The notes under the pieces: generated by a model
Seen by the model: the letters and a program-made list of their open reading frames with translations, nothing else
The model's database searches: none
What the model was told of the DNA's origin: nothing
NCBI GenBank assembly: GCA_964636385.1
Contig: CAZWSC010000051.1
Span: 1 to 10,761 of the forward strand
Source: CAZWSC01 sp964636385
Lineage (GTDB): Bacteria; Eisenbacteria; RBG-16-71-46; CAIMUX01
Length of the DNA stretch: 10,761 nucleotides
Reading direction: 5' to 3'
In this document: piece by piece, positions 5,923 to 10,761 of the stretch
Numbering within the stretch: position 1 is the first letter of the stretch
How the letters are laid out: each line of letters opens with the position of its first letter
Position numbers and translations under genes: made by a program

Positions 5923-7880
5923 TGGACTTCTTTCGCCACCAGGATCGGGCAAGGACCCTGAGCTCCTGGCTGCTTGTCCTCTTCGGGATCGCCGTTGCGG
6001 CCATGATCGTGACGATCTACCTGGTTCTCGCAGCCGCTGCAGGGGCTTTTGCGGTACATACGGGTGCCGACGCCTCCCGGATCGGCTGGTGGAATCCCGG
6101 GCTGCTGCTGCAGGTCGCGATCGGGACTCTGGCGGTAATCGGTATCGCAAGCCTCGTCCGCACATCGAGCCTTCGGGCAGGGGGCGGGGCCGTGGCGGAG
6201 ATGCTGGGCGGCCGACTTGTGGTATTGGGAACGGACGATCTCCGGGAACGCCGTCTCCTGAATGTGGTCGAGGAGATGGCCATCGCATCATCTGTCCCGA
6301 TGCCCGAGGTCTACGTCCTCGACCATGAACCAGGCATCAACGCATTCGCGGCCGGTCACTCGCTGAACGACTCCGCGGTCGTGGTCACGAAGGGCACCCT
6401 GGAGCGGCTGGACCGCGAGGAACTCCAGGGCGTCGTGGCCCACGAGTTCAGCCACATTCTGCACGGCGACATGCGGATCAACATCAGGCTGATGGGCGTT
6501 CTCTTCGGGATCCTTGTGATCGCCATGGTCGGTCGGATGATTCTGCGCGTGCGGTACATCAGCAGGGGATCCCGCAGGGGGCAGGGCCAGGGAGGCGTGG
6601 CGGCCGTCATGCTCCTCGGCCTTGCGCTTCTCATCGTCGGTTACATCGGCCTGTTCTTCGGGAGGCTGATCAAGGCTGCGGTCAGCAGGCAAAGGGAGTT
6701 CCTGGCCGATGCGTCGGCAGTGCAGTTCACCCGCAATCCCGGTGGGATCGGCGGCGCGCTCAAGAAGATCGGCGGTTTCACCGATGGCTCGCTTGTACAG
6801 GCCAGGGCCGCGGAGGAGGCCAGCCACTTCTTCTTCAGCGAGGCTGTGCACTACAGCATGTTCCAGTCCCTCTTCCGCACCCACCCGGACCTGGCAGAGA
6901 GGATCCGGCGCGTGGATCCGTCGTTCCGCGGAGAGTATCCGGCCGTCCCCGCAGCCCCGGTTGATGTGGCCGACTATCCGGAGGGGGTGGCCCAGGCATT
7001 GGGATTCGCCTCGCCGGCGGCGGAATGCACCGTTCAGGCCGTTCCGGCGGAGGTGATGCAGAGCATCGGGGATCCGCTTCCCGGGCACCGGGCCTATGCC
7101 TCCGAGCTGCTTGAGAATCTTCCCGATGAGCTGCATGGCGCCCTGGGCGATCCGATGTCGGCGTCGTCCCTCATCTTCGCCCTCCTGCTCGACACGGATC
7201 CCGGGATCGCTTCGAGGCAGGTGGGGCACATCGAGACGGAGGCGGGGCCTGAGCTCCTGCGGGAGACGAAGCGGCTCGAAGGATCGATACGTCAGCTCGA
7301 CCCCCGGATGCGTCTCCCGCTGGCACAGCTTGCCTTTCCGGCACTCCGGCGCCAGACGCCCAGGCAGATGGGGAGATTCCGCAGGACGTGCGAACTCCTT
7401 GTCGCCGAGGATGCCGAGTTGTCGGTCTTCGAGTACGCGGTGCACCGGACCCTGTTGGACCGGTTGACGCGCCCCGCCCACAAGGCTGGCGGCGCAGGCG
7501 GACAGCGCAGGCTGGGTCCTCTGCTGGGCGAATGCCGGACACTCCTCTCCTGTCTCGCCTGGTTTGGTCATGCAGATGAGGATGAGGCGCGGCGGGTCTT
7601 TGACGCCGGCTATACCCGCCTTGATTCGCACGGATGGGAGAAGGGGCGTCTCCTCGCCAGGGACGGGAGCACCCTCACGGCCCTCGACGGCGCCCTCTCC
7701 AGGTTGCGAAACCTCTGCCCGTCCGTCCGCAGGCAGATCCTGGAAGCAGCTGCCCACACCGTGCTCCTGGACGGGGCCGTGACTCTGGAGGAGGCGGAGC
7801 TCCTGCGCGTCGTGGCCGACATCCTGGACTGCCCGCTTCCTCCGCTGGTCTGCGGCAGGAGGCAGCCCGTCTCAGCGTGA
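5922..7880 (+). CDS. M48 (HtpX-like) membrane zinc metallopeptidase with long TerB-like C-terminal extension
   Basis: A 652-residue protein. Transmembrane helices lie near 15-43, 60-79, 189-209 and 225-247. The zinc site is complete: HEFSH at 174-178 (catalytic Glu175) and third ligand Glu259 in REFLADASAVQF, followed by the conserved THPDLAERIRR (320-330). This layout matches M48B/HtpX peptidases, which degrade damaged membrane proteins with the active site facing the cytoplasm. HtpX itself is about 290 residues. Here about 310 further residues follow; most show no motif I recognise, but the end (about 600-645, LLDGAVTLEEAELLRVVADI then PLPPL) resembles a TerB-like helical bundle. The start ATG overlaps the lemA stop by one base (TGATG). 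LemA next to M48 is a recurring bacterial pair, so joint action in envelope quality control is a reasonable inference. The generic symbol htpX is avoided because of the extension. Confidence 0.93.
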   Translation: MDFFRHQDRARTLSSWLLVLFGIAVAAMIVTIYLVLAAAAGAFAVHTGADASRIGWWNPGLLLQVAIGTLAVIGIASLVRTSSLRAGGGAVAEMLGGRLVVLGTDDLRERRLLNVVEEMAIASSVPMPEVYVLDHEPGINAFAAGHSLNDSAVVVTKGTLERLDREELQGVVAHEFSHILHGDMRINIRLMGVLFGILVIAMVGRMILRVRYISRGSRRGQGQGGVAAVMLLGLALLIVGYIGLFFGRLIKAAVSRQREFLADASAVQFTRNPGGIGGALKKIGGFTDGSLVQARAAEEASHFFFSEAVHYSMFQSLFRTHPDLAERIRRVDPSFRGEYPAVPAAPVDVADYPEGVAQALGFASPAAECTVQAVPAEVMQSIGDPLPGHRAYASELLENLPDELHGALGDPMSASSLIFALLLDTDPGIASRQVGHIETEAGPELLRETKRLEGSIRQLDPRMRLPLAQLAFPALRRQTPRQMGRFRRTCELLVAEDAELSVFEYAVHRTLLDRLTRPAHKAGGAGGQRRLGPLLGECRTLLSCLAWFGHADEDEARRVFDAGYTRLDSHGWEKGRLLARDGSTLTALDGALSRLRNLCPSVRRQILEAAAHTVLLDGAVTLEEAELLRVVADILDCPLPPLVCGRRQPVSA

Positions 7881-7885
7881 GCTGC

Positions 7886-7923
7886 TGACCGCCCTTCCGG
7901 GATGCCGGGTCCTGCGGCGGTCA
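7886..7923 (+). terminator. Hairpin after the lemA-M48 operon
   Basis: TGACCGCC (7886-7893) pairs with GGCGGTCA (7916-7923) over 8 bp, and an inner CCGG/CCGG stem (7897-7900 with 7905-7908) closes on a GATG loop. It starts six bases after the M48 stop. No U-tract follows, so it may be a weak or Rho-assisted end. Confidence 0.4.
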
Positions 7924-8010
7924 CGCCGCATGGGTAAACGGTTCCCTCGCGTCCTTCCCTGTTGTAGCCTCTGTCCTGTTTGCGAATGGGGCGCGGTGCG
8001 ACAGGATCGG

Positions 8011-8100
8011 CCGGCATCGGGGATGCCGGAGAGACGGCAGCTTCCGCGCCGGTTCCGGGAACAGGATGTTGCGGCGCAGGCCCGGCGACGGATCCGGGCC
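8011..8100 (+). promoter_or_regulatory. Structured leader upstream of the SHMT-like gene
   Basis: Two perfect 7-bp hairpins lie in the roughly 250-bp space before the gene: CCGGCAT/ATGCCGG (8011-8017 with 8023-8029, 5-nt loop) and GGCCCGG/CCGGGCC (8079-8085 with 8094-8100, 8-nt loop). The second ends 26 bp before the Shine-Dalgarno GAGGTG (8126-8131). They could form a cis-acting RNA leader controlling the gene. In GC-rich DNA short stems are common, and no known riboswitch consensus is complete here. Confidence 0.3.
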
Positions 8101-8134
8101 ATCCGCGGGGACCGCAGTAACACGCGAGGTGGGC

Positions 8135-9565
8135 ATGAATCTTCAGGAACAAGCACGTCAACTGGCGGACAGGGTGGTCGGGAACAACGAGTGGCGGCAG
8201 CGCCGGTGCATCAACCTGATCCCTTCCGAAAACACCCCCAGCCTTCTTGTGAAGATGATGGAGATCTCGGATCCGGCGGGACGATACGCCGAGCACCGGA
8301 CCATGAAGGGCAGGGAGGTCTACTTCTACCAGGGGATCGACTTCATCCGGGATGTCGAGGAGATGGCGCGGGAGGAGATGTGCCGGTACTTCGAGTGCCC
8401 GAAGGCCGAACTGCGCACCATAAGTGGACAGATGGCCAACGAGGTCGCATTCAAGGCTGTCACCGCATTCCTGAACCGAAGCCGCGCCGAAGGGGAGCCG
8501 TGGAGACGCATCCGCTCTGTCATGAACAACGACCTCACGAAGGGCGGGCATCTCTCGTCACAGCCGATGGGCGCCCTGTTCAACTACGTGGAGCACGGCC
8601 CTGACGGCAGGGAGAATGTCGTCAACTTCCCGATCCGAAAGGACAACCTGTACAAGATAGACACCGATACCCTCGGCGGGCTCCTGGAGGACGTCAGGCC
8701 GGAGCTCATCATATTCGGCAAGAGCATGTTCATATACCGCGAGCCGGTGAAGTTCGTCCACGACATCGTCAGGGACTGGGATCCAAGGCCTGTGATCATG
8801 TACGACATGGCCCACGTTCTGGGCCTGTACGGGGCGTTCCAGGAGCCGTTCAAGGAGGGGGCCGATCTGGTGACCGGCTCCACCCACAAGACATTCTTCG
8901 GCCCGCAGCGCGGGGTAATCGCCTCGAGCATCGACAAGGGTTCCCCCTTCTCCAAGCTCTGGATCGACATCAAGAGCAGGGCATTCCCGGGGTCCACCAG
9001 CAATCATCACCTCGGCACGCTCCTGGGGCTCCTGATGGCCGCCTACGAGATGAACGCCTTCAAGGCCGAGTACCAGAAGCAGGTCTGCAGCAACGCCCGC
9101 GCGTTCGCAAAGGCCCTGAAACAGGCAGGACTGGATGTGCAGGGGGATCCGGCGGACGGGTATACGGAGACGCACCAGGTCCTGCTGCGCGTCTCCGAAC
9201 AGGGCCCCGGTGACGAGATCGCGAGACGTCTCGAGGACAACAACATAGTGTGCAACTATCAGGCCCTGCCGGATGACGAGAGCTTCCTCGTCTCGAGCGG
9301 TCTGCGTCTCGGAACGAGCGAGATGACACGCTTCGGGATGAAGGAGGATGACTTCGGCCCCGTCGCCCAGTTGATCGCCGACTGCGTCATCCGGAACAGG
9401 GAGGTCGGTAGGGAGGCTGCCGCCTACAGGGCGAGATTCCCGACCATGGGCTACTGCCTCCCTGCGGACGAGGCGGCCGGGCTCTCAGCTCGGATCCTGG
9501 CCTCGGCGTTCCCGAGCTCCGACTACGCGAAACTGTTTGCCGAGAATCTGCTGAAGTTCGCCTGA
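8135..9565 (+). CDS. Serine hydroxymethyltransferase-like PLP enzyme (fold type I, divergent GlyA family)
   Basis: A 476-residue protein with the SHMT motif order. NLIPSEN (27-33) corresponds to the family's LIASEN, and RYAEH (50-54) keeps the YAE glutamate. VYFYQG (62-67) parallels RYYGG, and GGHLSS (137-142) has the PLP-stacking histidine. YDMAHVLGL (223-231) provides the Asp that binds the pyridine nitrogen. GSTHKTFFGPQRG (248-260) provides Lys252 for the Schiff base, and SSGLRLGTSEMTRFG (387-401) the substrate-carboxylate Arg391. SHMT interconverts serine and glycine with transfer of a one-carbon unit to tetrahydrofolate. The protein is about 60 residues longer than typical bacterial GlyA and diverged between motifs, so a related activity such as an aldolase or different carrier is possible. 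The start at 8135 follows GAGGTG (8126-8131); the frame is open to 8066, but the extra residues are not family-like. It stands alone between hairpins. Confidence 0.87.
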   Translation: MNLQEQARQLADRVVGNNEWRQRRCINLIPSENTPSLLVKMMEISDPAGRYAEHRTMKGREVYFYQGIDFIRDVEEMAREEMCRYFECPKAELRTISGQMANEVAFKAVTAFLNRSRAEGEPWRRIRSVMNNDLTKGGHLSSQPMGALFNYVEHGPDGRENVVNFPIRKDNLYKIDTDTLGGLLEDVRPELIIFGKSMFIYREPVKFVHDIVRDWDPRPVIMYDMAHVLGLYGAFQEPFKEGADLVTGSTHKTFFGPQRGVIASSIDKGSPFSKLWIDIKSRAFPGSTSNHHLGTLLGLLMAAYEMNAFKAEYQKQVCSNARAFAKALKQAGLDVQGDPADGYTETHQVLLRVSEQGPGDEIARRLEDNNIVCNYQALPDDESFLVSSGLRLGTSEMTRFGMKEDDFGPVAQLIADCVIRNREVGREAAAYRARFPTMGYCLPADEAAGLSARILASAFPSSDYAKLFAENLLKFA

Positions 9566-9566
9566 T

Positions 9567-9603
9567 CCCGCCGCAGTCCGGAGCGACTCCAGTGCGCGGC
9601 GGG
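9567..9603 (+). terminator. First hairpin after the SHMT-like gene
   Basis: CCCGCCGC (9567-9574) pairs with GCGGCGGG (9596-9603), and an inner GGAG/CTCC stem (9580-9583 with 9587-9590) closes on a CGA loop. It begins right after the stop codon but lacks a U-tract, so it may protect the 3' end or assist the second hairpin. Confidence 0.4.
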
Positions 9604-9653
9604 CCGGCAAACGCACAAGGCGTTATGGAGCGGGTTGACGACGGGATGAGAAC

Positions 9654-9692
9654 GGAGGCCTGACCGGAACTGCCGGTTCCGGCCGGGCCTCC
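9654..9692 (+). terminator. Long nested-stem terminator after the SHMT-like gene
   Basis: An outer stem GGAGGCC/GGCCTCC (9654-9660 with 9686-9692) and an inner stem CCGGAAC/GTTCCGG (9664-9670 with 9676-9682) are separated only by a 3x3 internal loop that is partly pairable. The pyrimidine-rich TCTTCTCCTC follows. It sits between convergent genes and may act in both directions, although the minus-strand side has no U-rich tail. Confidence 0.65.
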
Positions 9693-9786
9693 TCTTCTCC
9701 TCAGAACCCTCGGACAGGTTCTCTTCAGTTCACGTCAGCGCCTGCGTACAGGCACTCTCCCGTATGGACTCTCCGTGAGGACTGCG

Positions 9787-10761
9787 TTACCTGATTCTCA
9801 CGACTCTCAGGGCCTCTTCGGAGCTTCCCGCCGGCGTGCAGAAGTACGCGCCGGCCGGTGTCCGGCGGCCGGCTTCATCCCTTCCGTCCCACAGGACCCA
9901 GGGATCGACCGCGGCCGGAGCAAGAGTCCGCACGATTCGTCCACCGGCGTCGACAACGATAAGAGGTTGCACTGCGCCTTCGGACCGGCCGGAACCCCAG
10001 GCTATCCTGGTCTCCGTGACGAACGGATTCGGCGAGGCGGAGAGCGTGCCCTGCGGGAACGCCGTGTGCTCGACGGAAGCCGGGTCCACCACCGCGACGC
10101 AGTAGGCGTCCGATCCATTGCCCCAGGTGTTCGCGTGAACGAGCTTGCCTATGCCGGTCACGTAACGGCCGTCCTCGGACATCGCCACATCGAAGATCGA
10201 TCCCGGTGCATTGAGTGAGACTATCTCATTGCCGTCCGCGTCCAGAACCAGGATCTCGGGAGAGAGTTCCTGGGTGTCCCCCCAGAAGCCGAAGGCGAAG
10301 AGACCGCGGTCGGGGGTGTAATCGATGGAGACGGGAAGGTCCTGCACGGAACCCGAGCTGTAAGGCAGGTTAACCTGCCAGTCCAGCGTGTAATCCCCGA
10401 GATCCCAGCGCTGGATGACATTGTGGTTGTAGCTGCTCGAATACCAGCCTACGACAAGGAACCCCTGCTCGCTGATGGCGACGACACCGCAGTAGTGGCC
10501 CGAAAGACTGCGCGAAATCCTCTGGACGTAGGTATTCTGGTCGGGATCCCACTGGAATCCCCTCACCGTGGTGAAGCCCGACGCAATCCACTCCCCGGTC
10601 TCCGAAATGCCGACGGGGTTCGTGCTGGCGCCGACGTTCACCCTGGTCCGCTCGGCCCCTTCATCCACGTCGTAGATTACGTGGATCGCGCCGCAGTTCA
10701 GGTCGACGAAGCGGCCGTTGTCCGTGGCGCTCATGTTGCGCAGGGAGACGCTGTCCAGATG
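9787..10761 (-). CDS. Secreted propeller-like protein with FlgD/T9SS-type C-terminal Ig-like domain, 5' partial
   Basis: The frame is open through the right edge of the window, so 324 C-terminal residues are visible and the start and any signal peptide lie outside. The ATG at 10734 is internal. Residues 10-210 contain recurring beta-blade patterns with a small-residue/Asp-Gly turn: ISETGEWIASGF (52-63), ISEQGFLVVGW (96-106), YTPDRGLFAFGF (148-159) and MSEDGRYVTGIG (194-205), consistent with a beta-propeller. Residues about 240-324 form a FlgD Ig-like or T9SS sorting-type domain: LSASPNPFVTETRIAW, VVDAGGRIVRTL, WDGRDEAGRRTPAGAYFC, ending VVRIR and a TAA stop. Such tails are typical of exported or surface proteins in FCB and related candidate phyla. 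Specific function is unknown. It converges on the SHMT-like gene with about 220 bp and strong hairpins between. Confidence 0.82.
   Translation of the reverse strand, partial: HLDSVSLRNMSATDNGRFVDLNCGAIHVIYDVDEGAERTRVNVGASTNPVGISETGEWIASGFTTVRGFQWDPDQNTYVQRISRSLSGHYCGVVAISEQGFLVVGWYSSSYNHNVIQRWDLGDYTLDWQVNLPYSSGSVQDLPVSIDYTPDRGLFAFGFWGDTQELSPEILVLDADGNEIVSLNAPGSIFDVAMSEDGRYVTGIGKLVHANTWGNGSDAYCVAVVDPASVEHTAFPQGTLSASPNPFVTETRIAWGSGRSEGAVQPLIVVDAGGRIVRTLAPAAVDPWVLWDGRDEAGRRTPAGAYFCTPAGSSEEALRVVRIR

Noticed and set aside
6288..7757. A 489-codon open frame on - opposite the M48 peptidase gene
   Set aside because: No recognisable domain, and the opposite strand encodes a peptidase with intact HEFSH and third zinc ligand plus a coupled start. 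It is an antisense shadow.
8025..8135. Glycine riboswitch upstream of the SHMT-like gene, suggested by GGAGAGAC at 8028-8035
   Set aside because: The second conserved half (a CCGAAGG-GCAA-type string) is absent and the surrounding stems do not fit the glycine aptamer layout.

Overview
The window is GC-rich bacterial chromosome with eight protein-coding genes. Two of them run off the ends: an S1-domain protein on the left and a secreted propeller protein on the right. I see no rRNA, tRNA, CRISPR array, phage module or intact mobile element. The gene set suggests an uncultured lineage of the FCB superphylum or a neighbouring candidate phylum (Eisenbacteria- or Fermentibacteria-like). The pointers are a bacterial RRM protein, an exported DUF1028 protein with TPRs, and a secreted protein ending in a FlgD/T9SS-type Ig-like tail. 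That placement is an inference from gene content and no marker gene fixes it.

Left part (1-2466): the 3' end of an S1 RNA-binding protein gene, then an exported DUF1028-TPR protein, both on +. A compact MIP18/DUF59 (SufT-like) Fe-S assembly gene on - converges on the DUF1028 gene. Upstream of the MIP18 gene lie a plausible sigma70-type promoter and what looks like a decayed transposase N-terminus (about 2741-2891).

Middle part (2857-5055): an MFS transporter on - and a short RRM protein on + diverge from a gene-free stretch of about 600 bp. That stretch holds an 8-bp perfect hairpin flanked by a 10-bp direct repeat. A strong hairpin follows the RRM gene.

Right part (5056-10761): a two-gene operon with a readable promoter encodes LemA and an M48 membrane metallopeptidase with a long C-terminal extension ending in a TerB-like segment. 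The stop and start codons overlap as TGATG. Next comes a divergent serine hydroxymethyltransferase-like PLP enzyme behind a hairpin-rich leader and ahead of a strong nested terminator. The window closes with the convergent secreted propeller protein.

Most of this is housekeeping or envelope-maintenance content. I found no clearly new multi-gene system. The best candidates for a second look are the LemA/M48-TerB pair, the exported Ntn-hydrolase-like DUF1028-TPR protein, and the SHMT-like enzyme with its structured leader.
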